DNA of 19,576 nucleotides from DATBAK01 sp036787815 (GTDB lineage: Bacteria; Actinomycetota; Acidimicrobiia; IMCC26256; PALSA-610). Below the pieces are notes generated by a model, which searched no databases, had not been told where the DNA came from, and saw only the letters and a program-made list of their open reading frames with translations. A program made the position numbers and the translations under genes. Location: assembly GCA_036787815.1 (NCBI GenBank), contig DAIQOP010000036.1:1-19576 (forward strand), given 5' to 3'. This document shows, one piece after another, positions 13,494 through 19,576 of this stretch; position 1 is the first letter of the stretch, and every line of letters begins with the position of its first letter.

Positions 13494-13871
13494 ATGGCTC
13501 GTATCGCCGGCGTCGACATCCCCCGCGAGAAGCGGCTCGAGATCGCGCTCACGTACATCTACGGCGTCGGTCGCACCGCCGCCCAGCAGGTGTGCGACGA
13601 GACCGGGATGTCGCGCGACACGCGTGTCCGCGACCTCACCGAGGAAGAGGTCTCGCAGCTCCGCGGCTACATCGACCAGAACCTCAAGGTCGAAGGTGAC
13701 CTGCGCCGCGAGATCGCGCAGAACATCAAGCGCAAGATGGAGATCGGCTGCTACGAGGGTCTGCGGCACCGCCGCGGCCTCCCCGTGCGCGGTCAACGCA
13801 CCCGTACCAACGCCCGCACCCGCAAGGGTCCGAAGAAGACCGTCGCCGGCAAGAAGCGCGCCCGCAAGTAG
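13494..13871 (+). CDS. rpsM: 30S ribosomal protein S13
   Basis: 125 aa. S13 is in the 30S head, bridging to L5 and contacting the P-site tRNA through its basic tail. MARIAGVDIPREKRLEIALT, the helix-hairpin-helix YIYGVGRTAAQQV, and GCYEGLRHRRGLPVRGQRT with the TRTNARTRKGP motif are diagnostic. The C-terminus is very Lys/Arg-rich. GAAGGAA (13482-13488) precedes ATG 13494. Confidence 0.98.
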   Translation: MARIAGVDIPREKRLEIALTYIYGVGRTAAQQVCDETGMSRDTRVRDLTEEEVSQLRGYIDQNLKVEGDLRREIAQNIKRKMEIGCYEGLRHRRGLPVRGQRTRTNARTRKGPKKTVAGKKRARK

Positions 13872-13947
13872 GGCCCGCCGCTGCGCAGGCATCTCTCCCA
13901 GCAGCCGTCCAACCACCACTCAGCAGCACCGCGATCGAGGCGAACGA

Positions 13948-14346
13948 ATGGCAAAGCCGAGTCCCGGGGGCCGTCGCCCCAAGCGCAAGGAGCGCAAGAA
14001 CATCGCCTACGCGGTGGCGCACATCAAGTCGTCCTTCAACAACACGATCATCACGATCACCGACCAGCAGGGCAACACGCTGTCGTGGGCGTCGTCGGGC
14101 AACGTCGGCTTCAAGGGTTCGCGCAAGTCGACCCCGTTCGCGGCGCAGCTCGCCGCCGAAGCCGCGGGGCGCCGGGCGATGGAGCACGGCGTCCGCAAGG
14201 TCGACGTCGTGGTGAAGGGCCCCGGCTCCGGTCGGGAGACGGCGATCCGGTCATTGCAGAACGCGGGCATCGAGGTCGTCGGCATCAAGGACGTCACCCC
14301 GATTCCCCACAACGGTTGCCGCCCTCCGAAGCGGCGAAGGGTCTAG
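13948..14346 (+). CDS. rpsK: 30S ribosomal protein S11
   Basis: 132 aa. S11 forms part of the platform that binds mRNA at the E site. The basic N-terminus (GGRRPKRKERKNIAY) is followed by HIKSSFNNTIITITDQQGN, SSGNVGFKGSRKSTPFAAQL and the C-terminal DVTPIPHNGCRPPKRRRV. A longer open frame upstream is not S11-like; ATG 13948 begins the family N-terminus. The 76-nt gap after rpsM is wide for this cluster, and I see no clear promoter in it. Confidence 0.98.
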   Translation: MAKPSPGGRRPKRKERKNIAYAVAHIKSSFNNTIITITDQQGNTLSWASSGNVGFKGSRKSTPFAAQLAAEAAGRRAMEHGVRKVDVVVKGPGSGRETAIRSLQNAGIEVVGIKDVTPIPHNGCRPPKRRRV

Positions 14347-14351
14347 AGAAC

Positions 14352-14975
14352 ATGGCGCGATACACCGGTCCCGTCTGTCGGCTCTGCCGGCGCGAGCGGA
14401 TGAAGCTCTTCCTCAAGGGCACGAAGTGCGACTCGATCCGCTGCCCGATCGAACGCCGCCCGTACCCGCCCGGCCAGCACGGCCGCGGTCGCATCCGCGA
14501 GAGCGAGTACCTGCTCCAGCTGCGCGAGAAGCAGAAGGCCCGCCGCATCTACGGCCTGCTCGAGAAGCAGTTCCGCAACCTCTACGCCGAGGCCGCCCGC
14601 CAGAAGGGCATCACCGGCGAGAACCTGCTGCGGATGCTCGAGACCCGCATCGACAACGTCGTCTTCCGGGCCGGCTTCGCGTCGAGCCGGAACCAGGCCC
14701 GTCAGCTCGTGCGGCACGGTCACGTGTCGGTGAACGGGCGCCGGGTCACGATCCCGTCGTACGCGATGCGCAAGGGCGACGTGCTCGAGCTTCGGGCCAA
14801 GGCCAAGCAGATGATCGTCGTGCGTCACAACATCGACACCCTCGATCGCACCGTGCCCCAGTGGCTCGAGGTCTCGGTCGCCGACCACCGGGCGACCGTG
14901 CGCGAGCTTCCGCTGCGTGCGCAGATCGAGATCCCGGTGCGCGAGCAGCTCATCGTCGAGCTCTACTCCAAGTAA
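14352..14975 (+). CDS. rpsD: 30S ribosomal protein S4 (zinc form)
   Basis: 207 aa. S4 starts 30S body assembly, and in E. coli represses the alpha operon. The N-terminus MARYTGPVCRLCRRERMKLF with Cys9, Cys12, Cys26 and Cys31 is the zinc-binding (C+) type. KARRIYGLLEKQFRNLYAEA and the S4 RNA-binding domain (LETRIDNVVFRAGFASSR, then ARQLVRHGHVSVNGRRV) follow. It starts 5 nt after rpsK. A 42-nt gap precedes rpoA. Confidence 0.98.
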   Translation: MARYTGPVCRLCRRERMKLFLKGTKCDSIRCPIERRPYPPGQHGRGRIRESEYLLQLREKQKARRIYGLLEKQFRNLYAEAARQKGITGENLLRMLETRIDNVVFRAGFASSRNQARQLVRHGHVSVNGRRVTIPSYAMRKGDVLELRAKAKQMIVVRHNIDTLDRTVPQWLEVSVADHRATVRELPLRAQIEIPVREQLIVELYSK

Positions 14976-15017
14976 TTCGCCACCTTCCCCCAGCCACCGC
15001 GAAGCGCGAGGCCTCCC

Positions 15018-15959
15018 ATGCTCATCATTCAGCGTCCAGAGATCGAAGTCGGCGAAGCCGACGGCAACACCCAGACGTTCGTCATCTCGCCCCTCGAGCC
15101 CGGCTTCGGCCACACGCTCGGGAACAGCCTGCGGCGCACGCTGCTCTCGTCGATCCCCGGCGCGGCCGTCACCCGCATCCGCTTCGACGACGCGCTGCAC
15201 GAGTTCGACACGATCAAGGGTGTCAAGGAAGACGTCACCGACCTGATCCTGAACGTCAAGGATCTCGTGTTGCGGTGCACCTCCGAGGAGGCGGTCACGC
15301 TCCGTCTCGACGCGCGTGGTCCGGGCGAGGTCACGGCGAACGACATCCAGGCCACCTCCGACATCGAGATCCTCAACCCCCAGCTCGTCATCGCGACGGT
15401 GAACGCGGGCGGCCGGCTGGCCCTCGACCTCACGGTCGAGCAGGGCCGCGGGTACCTCTCGGCCGAGCGGGCCAAGAAGGCCGGCACCGAGCCGATCGGC
15501 ATCATCCCGGTCGACGCGATCTTCTCGCCCGTGCGGCGGGTGGCCTTCAGCATCACGCCGACCCGTGTCGAGCAGGCGACCAACTACGACCGGCTCACGA
15601 TCGAGATCGAGACCGACGGGTCGATCTCGCCGCGTGACGCGCTGGCCTCGGCCGGCGACACGCTGCGCAACCTGGTCGGGCTCATCGCCGACCTCTCCGA
15701 CGAGCAGCGGGGCCTGGAGCTCGGCGAGACCTCGCCCACCACGGCGACGTCGCCCGACCTCGAGCTCCCGATCGAGGAGCTCGACCTCTCGGAGCGCCCC
15801 CGCAACTGCCTCAAGCGGGCCCGGGTCGACACGATCGGCCAGCTCGTGCAGAAGACCGAGGACGACCTGCTGGCGATCACGAACTTCGGTTCGAAGTCGC
15901 TCGAGGAAGTCCTCCAGAAGCTCGACGAGCGGGGTCTCTCGCTGCGGGTGAAGGAGTAG
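15018..15959 (+). CDS. rpoA: RNA polymerase subunit alpha
   Basis: 313 aa. The alpha dimer nucleates RNA polymerase assembly, and its C-domain contacts UP elements and activators. N-domain: PLEPGFGHTLGNSLRRTLLS (25-44), the dimer helix, and GYLSAERAKK with IGIIPVDAIFSPVRRVAF. An acidic Ser/Thr linker (about 228-250) leads to the C-domain: ERPRNCLKRARVDTIGQLVQ then NFGSKSLEEVLQKLDERGLS. Arg260, Asn263 and Cys264 align with E. coli Arg265, Asn268 and Cys269, so DNA-binding residues are kept. ATG 15018 follows a modest GCGAGG. Confidence 0.98.
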   Translation: MLIIQRPEIEVGEADGNTQTFVISPLEPGFGHTLGNSLRRTLLSSIPGAAVTRIRFDDALHEFDTIKGVKEDVTDLILNVKDLVLRCTSEEAVTLRLDARGPGEVTANDIQATSDIEILNPQLVIATVNAGGRLALDLTVEQGRGYLSAERAKKAGTEPIGIIPVDAIFSPVRRVAFSITPTRVEQATNYDRLTIEIETDGSISPRDALASAGDTLRNLVGLIADLSDEQRGLELGETSPTTATSPDLELPIEELDLSERPRNCLKRARVDTIGQLVQKTEDDLLAITNFGSKSLEEVLQKLDERGLSLRVKE

Positions 15960-15962
15960 GCG

Positions 15963-16313
15963 ATGCCCCGTCCGAAGAAGGGCCCCCGCTTCGGTGGTTC
16001 GCCCTCGCACCATCGACTCATGCTGGCGAACCTCGCGGCGCACCTCTTCGCGTCGGAGGCGATCGTCACCACCGAGGCCAAGGCCAAGGTGTTGCGACCG
16101 TACGCCGAGCGCCTCATCACGAAGGCGAAGAAGGGCGGCGTGCACCAGCAGCGCCAGGTTGTGTCGCGCCTCCAGGACAAGGACGTCGTGCACAAGCTCT
16201 TCGTCGAGATCGGTCCGCGTTACGAGGACCGCAACGGCGGCTACACGCGCATCCTCAAGCTCGGTCCGCGCGCCGGCGACAGTGCGCCGATGGCGCGCAT
16301 CGAGCTCGTCTAA
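15963..16313 (+). CDS. rplQ: 50S ribosomal protein L17
   Basis: 116 aa, normal length. L17 lies at the underside of the 50S near the tunnel exit. The N-terminus MPRPKKGPRFGGSPSHHRLM, LANLAAHLFASEAIVTTEAK, and GGYTRILKLGPRAGDSAPMA identify it. It begins 3 nt after rpoA, with AAGGAG (15950-15955) as ribosome binding site. Confidence 0.98.
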   Translation: MPRPKKGPRFGGSPSHHRLMLANLAAHLFASEAIVTTEAKAKVLRPYAERLITKAKKGGVHQQRQVVSRLQDKDVVHKLFVEIGPRYEDRNGGYTRILKLGPRAGDSAPMARIELV

Positions 16314-16394
16314 GTCGCGTTTCCCCGGAGCAGGTGAGCGGTCGGCTCGCGTACGGCGGTTGAGCCCCGTGCCGAACCGAGCGAGCATGCGACC

Positions 16395-17159
16395 ATGAGC
16401 CTGTTCGACACACCGGAGGGGCCGGCGAAGGTTCGCCTCGTCGTCGCCTACGACGGAACCGGCTTCCGCGGGTTCGCCGCGCAGCCGCGGGTCCGCACGG
16501 TCGGCGGTGCGCTCGGCGGTGCGATCGAGAAGGTGCTGCGCCACCCGGTCGAGCTCGTGTGCGCGGGGCGCACCGATGCGGGCGTGCACGCGTGGGGTCA
16601 GGTCGTGAGCTTCGAGGCCGAGCCCGGGCTGGACCCGTGGCGGCTGCAGAGCGCCGTCAACTCGATGCTCGGGCCCGAGATCGTGGTGCGGTCGGCCGAT
16701 CTGGTGGAGCCGGCCTTCGACGCGCGCCGCTCGGCCACTTCCCGTTCGTACACCTACACGATCGTGAATCGCCCGGCTCCCGATCCCTTCCTCGCGCGGT
16801 ACGCGTGGTGGATCGCGGAGCCGCTCGACATCCGGACGTTGCGCCTCGCCGCCGACGTCTTCGTCGGCGAGCACGACTTCGCGTCGTTCTGCCGGAAGGG
16901 TCCGGAAGGTTCGTCGACCGTGCGCCGGGTCATGTCGTCACGTTGGCGCGACGCCGGCGACGGCGTGCTCGCCTACGACATCCGCTCGAGCGCGTTCTGC
17001 TGGCAGATGGTGCGCGCGATCGTCGGCACGCTGGTCGAGGTCGGGAACGGGAAGCGCCGCCCGGGCGACCTCCTGGGCATCCTGCACGCGGTCGACCGCA
17101 CGGCCGCAGGGCAGCTGGCGCCGCCCCACGGCCTCTGTCTGCGCGACGTCGAGTACTGA
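16395..17159 (+). CDS. truA: tRNA pseudouridine(38-40) synthase TruA
   Basis: 254 aa. It isomerises uridines at positions 38-40 of the anticodon stem-loop. LVVAYDGTGFRGFAAQPRVR is the TruA N-terminus. The catalytic Asp61 is in CAGRTDAGVHAWGQVVSF. SYTYTIVNRPAPDPF, the HDFASFCRKG motif and FCWQMVRAIVGTLVEVGNGK follow. An ATG at 16386 is immediately followed by a stop, so ATG 16395 is the start. The 81 nt after rplQ show no clear terminator or promoter. It ends 8 nt from the convergent lipoprotein gene. Confidence 0.97.
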   Translation: MSLFDTPEGPAKVRLVVAYDGTGFRGFAAQPRVRTVGGALGGAIEKVLRHPVELVCAGRTDAGVHAWGQVVSFEAEPGLDPWRLQSAVNSMLGPEIVVRSADLVEPAFDARRSATSRSYTYTIVNRPAPDPFLARYAWWIAEPLDIRTLRLAADVFVGEHDFASFCRKGPEGSSTVRRVMSSRWRDAGDGVLAYDIRSSAFCWQMVRAIVGTLVEVGNGKRRPGDLLGILHAVDRTAAGQLAPPHGLCLRDVEY

Positions 17160-17167
17160 CTCTCGGA

Positions 17168-17866
17168 TCAGGTGCTGGGAGTTAGGCCCGGGATCGTGAC
17201 CGGGGTCGCGGGCGGCGTGAGGTCGGCGTCGCTCGGGGTGCCGAACGCCGTCGCCTTCACGTCGGTCGTGTGGCCGTTGCCGTCGTCGGTCTTGCTCTCG
17301 AGCATGACGCCCGTCGCCTTGTCGACGCACACGGAGTAGGAGCCCTTGCCGATCGCGGCGCCGAGCACGCCGAGGCTGCTCGCGTCGATCGTGGCGCACT
17401 CCGCGTCGCGGCCGGCAATCGTCTTCCCGGTGGTCTTGGTGATGCTCGAGAGACCCGGGATGCCCTTGCCGGCCTGGCTCACGAGCAACGCCCCGATGGC
17501 GCCGAACGAGGTCGTGAGGCCCTGCTTGATCGCGGCGCCGCCGCCGGGCAGCGCCGTGCAGGTCGCGGTCGATCCGGTGCCCGAGCAACTGACGGCCGAG
17601 CCGTCGGCGGTGACGTACGTGCCGCTGCTCTCGGTGGTGTAGCTGAACCGCGGCGGGTCCTGCGCGATCGTGAACGGCGTATCGCTCCCGCTCTGGTAGG
17701 TGACCTTGTACTTCGCGTTGTTCGTCTTGGCGACGAGCGACGAGAAGTCGTTACCGCTGCTCGACCCACCCTTCGTGGCGCCGTTCGACCCCTTCGACGA
17801 GCTCTTGCCCCCACACGCCGCGAGCGCCAACGCGCCTACGATCGCCACCGCCACGACCTTGCGCAT
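17168..17866 (-). CDS. Secreted lipoprotein of unknown function
   Basis: 232 aa from the second in-frame ATG, chosen because GGGGAG lies 5 nt before it and the signal peptide then starts MRK. The signal peptide is MRKVVAVAIVGALALAAC with lipobox LAAC and lipidated Cys18, so the protein should be anchored outside the cytoplasmic membrane. A Ser/Gly/Lys linker (19-40) precedes a domain of alternating strands (AKYKVTYQSG, PPRFSYTTES). Cys94/Cys103 and Cys157/Cys180 may form disulfides. Size and strand pattern recall LolA/LppX-type lipoproteins, but I see no decisive motif. It is 75 nt downstream of the phosphatase gene on the same strand, possibly one transcript. Confidence 0.85.
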   Translation of the reverse strand: MRKVVAVAIVGALALAACGGKSSSKGSNGATKGGSSSGNDFSSLVAKTNNAKYKVTYQSGSDTPFTIAQDPPRFSYTTESSGTYVTADGSAVSCSGTGSTATCTALPGGGAAIKQGLTTSFGAIGALLVSQAGKGIPGLSSITKTTGKTIAGRDAECATIDASSLGVLGAAIGKGSYSVCVDKATGVMLESKTDDGNGHTTDVKATAFGTPSDADLTPPATPVTIPGLTPST

Positions 17867-17941
17867 GACCTCTCCCCGCTCCCTCACCACACCGGTCCGT
17901 TCGTCCCCCGGTCGTCGCTTCCCGACCCGAACGGCTGAGGA

Positions 17942-19498
17942 TCAGGACTCTACGCCGAGGTACAGAAAGCCGTAGGCCTCGTCGCGGGTGGCGAGCCCGG
18001 CCTCGCGCAGCGCGACGTCCCAGTCGCCGCGGCAGCCCGGATCGTTCTCCTCCATGCCGTGGTCGGCGACCAGCACGAAGGCCGTGTCGTCGAAGACGCC
18101 GGCGCGTTCCACCGCGGCCATGATCTCGCCGACGCGTGCGTCGCTGTCGCGCACGGACGCGGCCGCCATCTCCGAATGCGGCCCGCACTCGTGCATCGCG
18201 GCGTCGGTGAGCGTGAAGTTGACCCACATGAACCGGGGCAGCGGATACGACTCGTCGCGGTAGCGCCCCGACCAGATGCCGACCGCCTGCTCGGTCGCCA
18301 TGTGGTCGACGATCGACGACCACGAGTAGTCCTTGGAGGGTCGGACGAATCGCTCGGTCACGTGCGGCAGCCCGTCGGGCGCGGCGGGGATCGGCGGAAT
18401 CTCGCCCCGCCGGAAGAACCCGAAGGTGGAGTAGCCGGCGTCGACGTCGCAGGGCTCGTTCACCGAGGCCGAGAGCTCGTCGGGCCAGGTGCGGCGCACC
18501 ACCGAGTGGATGGAGTCGGTGCCGGCGGCGATGTGCTCCATCGACGTCGCCCACGTTGCGGGCGAGTTCGTGATGATCTGCCGCTGTTGGGCCCGGTCGT
18601 ACCAGGCGTTGTTCAGGATGCCGTGGTGGCCGGGGTACGCGCCCGTGAGGATCGACGTGTGGTTCGCGAGGGTGACGGTGGGCAGGCCGGCGATCGCACC
18701 GTGGCCGAAGGCGGTGCCCATCTCGATGAGGCGGGCGACGTTGGGCGCCTCGCCCGACGCGGCCATCGCGTAGAGCACGTTCGGGTTCGCGCCGTCGAAG
18801 AGGAACCCGACGACGTGGCGGGGCGGCCGCTCGCCCGCGGCGAGCACGTCGTCGCGCACGACGCCGTCCTGACGATTGAGGAAGCGCCCGTCGGCGAGCG
18901 GCCGGCACCCGAGGAGCGCCGTGATCGTCGGGGCGACGTCGACGAGCCGCGCCGCGCGCGGCACCACGCCGAGGTTGGCCACGCCCTTGCCGGCGATGAC
19001 CCAGGGTGCGCGGGCCTGGATCACGCCGAGGGAGCCGTGCTCGCCGATGTGGCCGCCCTGGTCCTCCCAGTTGTGCCGCGCCGAATGGAGGACGCAGAGG
19101 TCGGGTGCCGCCGGGGCGTCGAACAGCTGGACGATCTGCTCGTAGGCGTTGGGGTAGGTGTTCTCGCGGCGGTGCGGGTGCTTGTGGGCCAACTCGGACT
19201 CGAGTGGGCTGAAGGCGTCGGTCGCCTGGTTCGCGATGGGGTTGGCGCCCGTCTCCTCGAGCACCGAGACCACGCCGGACTCCGAGGTGAAGCGCACCCG
19301 GCCGTCGGCGCTCAGTGCCTCGTAGGCACCGTCGCGCCGGGTGAGCACCATGTCGACGATGGGCTCGAGGCTCGAATCCAGCAGGATCGCCAGGGCCGCG
19401 TCGGCGAGGTCGCGGTGCTCGTCGGCGATCTCATGGGGTACGACGGGTTCGACGGGTTCGAGGTGCCCGGTGACGGGGCCGGAAGCGACATCGGTCAT
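17942..19498 (-). CDS. Alkaline-phosphatase-superfamily phosphodiesterase/phosphatase with permuted motif order
   Basis: 518 aa, no signal peptide or membrane segment. Residues about 228-518 match the front part of the nucleotide pyrophosphatase/phosphodiesterase fold: FLFDGANPN (metal Asp235), LPTVTLANHTSILTGAYPGH (nucleophile Thr276, Asn279), TDAAMHECGP (Asp432, His436) and VADHGM (Asp479, His480). The protein then ends. The missing back part, GGHIGEHGSLGVIQARAPWV (His154) and VDVAPTITALLGCRP (187-200), lies in the N-terminal half. All seven expected two-metal-site residues are thus present but in rotated order, suggesting a circular permutation. Substrate unknown; phosphate mono- or diesters are likely from the family. 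ATG 19498 has no ribosome binding site and may be leaderless. Confidence 0.88.
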   Translation of the reverse strand: MTDVASGPVTGHLEPVEPVVPHEIADEHRDLADAALAILLDSSLEPIVDMVLTRRDGAYEALSADGRVRFTSESGVVSVLEETGANPIANQATDAFSPLESELAHKHPHRRENTYPNAYEQIVQLFDAPAAPDLCVLHSARHNWEDQGGHIGEHGSLGVIQARAPWVIAGKGVANLGVVPRAARLVDVAPTITALLGCRPLADGRFLNRQDGVVRDDVLAAGERPPRHVVGFLFDGANPNVLYAMAASGEAPNVARLIEMGTAFGHGAIAGLPTVTLANHTSILTGAYPGHHGILNNAWYDRAQQRQIITNSPATWATSMEHIAAGTDSIHSVVRRTWPDELSASVNEPCDVDAGYSTFGFFRRGEIPPIPAAPDGLPHVTERFVRPSKDYSWSSIVDHMATEQAVGIWSGRYRDESYPLPRFMWVNFTLTDAAMHECGPHSEMAAASVRDSDARVGEIMAAVERAGVFDDTAFVLVADHGMEENDPGCRGDWDVALREAGLATRDEAYGFLYLGVES

Positions 19499-19511
19499 GG
19501 GGGCCAGGCTA
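19499..19511 (-). promoter_or_regulatory. Possible leaderless promoter of the phosphatase gene
   Basis: On the minus strand TAGCCT (19511-19506) fits the TAnnnT -10 pattern and ends exactly 7 nt before the ATG at 19498. Transcription would then begin at or next to the start codon. The 7 nt between are GGCCCCC, with no ribosome binding site, which supports a leaderless mRNA. No good -35 is seen. Confidence 0.4.
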
Positions 19512-19576
19512 GACCCGGGACCGGGCGCCGATCAGAGGGCATCGGGTGCCCCGATTGCCGGTTGTGAGCGGGCTCA

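Noticed and set aside
16345..16386. GCTCGC/GCGAGC pairing in the rplQ-truA gap as a terminator
   Set aside because: Six pairs with a 30-nt loop and no T-run; too weak to call.
14343..16874. 843-codon open frame on the minus strand across rpsD, rpoA, rplQ and truA
   Set aside because: It lies wholly antisense to four certain genes, its translation has no family motif and is rich in Arg, Asp, Gly and His. It is a GC-rich antisense shadow.
17891..17912. ACCGG/CCGGT inverted repeat between the phosphatase and lipoprotein genes
   Set aside because: Only five pairs with a 12-nt loop and no T-run; expected by chance in GC-rich sequence.
18059..19567. 502-codon plus-strand open frame opposite the phosphatase gene
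   Set aside because: The minus-strand frame has a full set of phosphatase motifs; the plus-strand translation is a low-complexity Val/Gly/Arg/Asp shadow.
1..19576. CRISPR array, insertion sequence, tRNA/rRNA gene or prophage attachment site
   Set aside because: No regularly spaced repeats, transposase motifs, tRNA-like folds or rRNA sequence were found; genes occupy nearly the whole window.

Overview
This is a high-GC bacterial chromosome segment carrying the complete S10-spc-alpha ribosomal protein supercluster on the plus strand. Its order is the canonical one: (tuf) rpsJ-rplC-rplD-rplW-rplB-rpsS-rplV-rpsC-rplP-rpmC-rpsQ-rplN-rplX-rplE-rpsN-rpsH-rplF-rplR-rpsE-rpmD-rplO-secY-adk-map-infA-rpmJ-rpsM-rpsK-rpsD-rpoA-rplQ-truA. 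Gene order, Cys4 zinc forms of S14, S4 and L36, very high G/C at third codon positions and TAnnnT-type -10 boxes point to Actinomycetota. The style of L22, S3 and the flanking genes suggests the Acidimicrobiia, but that finer placement is inference.

Region by region: 1-56 is the tail of tuf (EF-Tu). 82-408 is rpsJ. A 240-nt gap follows (409-648) with a possible promoter and two stem-loops, which may start a separate rplC transcript. 649-12932 is an almost gapless run of translation and secretion genes (L3 to Map), many joined by TGATG, ATGA or GTGA stop/start overlaps. A 163-nt gap (12933-13095) holds a terminator-like hairpin, a good promoter and a 5' leader hairpin. It opens the infA-rpmJ-rpsM-rpsK-rpsD-rpoA-rplQ-truA unit (13096-17159). 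A two-gene minus-strand block follows, convergent with truA at 8 nt: a lipoprotein of unknown function (17168-17866), downstream of an alkaline-phosphatase-superfamily enzyme (17942-19498).

The plus-strand genes build both ribosomal subunits, insert membrane proteins (SecY), remove initiator Met (Map), balance adenylates (Adk), start translation (IF-1), assemble RNA polymerase (RpoA) and modify tRNA (TruA). This part is housekeeping and no new multi-gene system is evident.

The points most worth a second look are: (1) the minus-strand phosphatase, whose metal-ligand motifs appear in circularly permuted order; (2) a 33-codon small ORF that exactly fills the rpsC-rplP spacer; (3) L22, with a non-canonical exit-tunnel hairpin and a His/Asp-rich C-terminal tail interrupted by a 100-N assembly gap; (4) candidate leaders before rplC and infA. 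No tRNA, rRNA, CRISPR array, insertion sequence or attachment site was seen.
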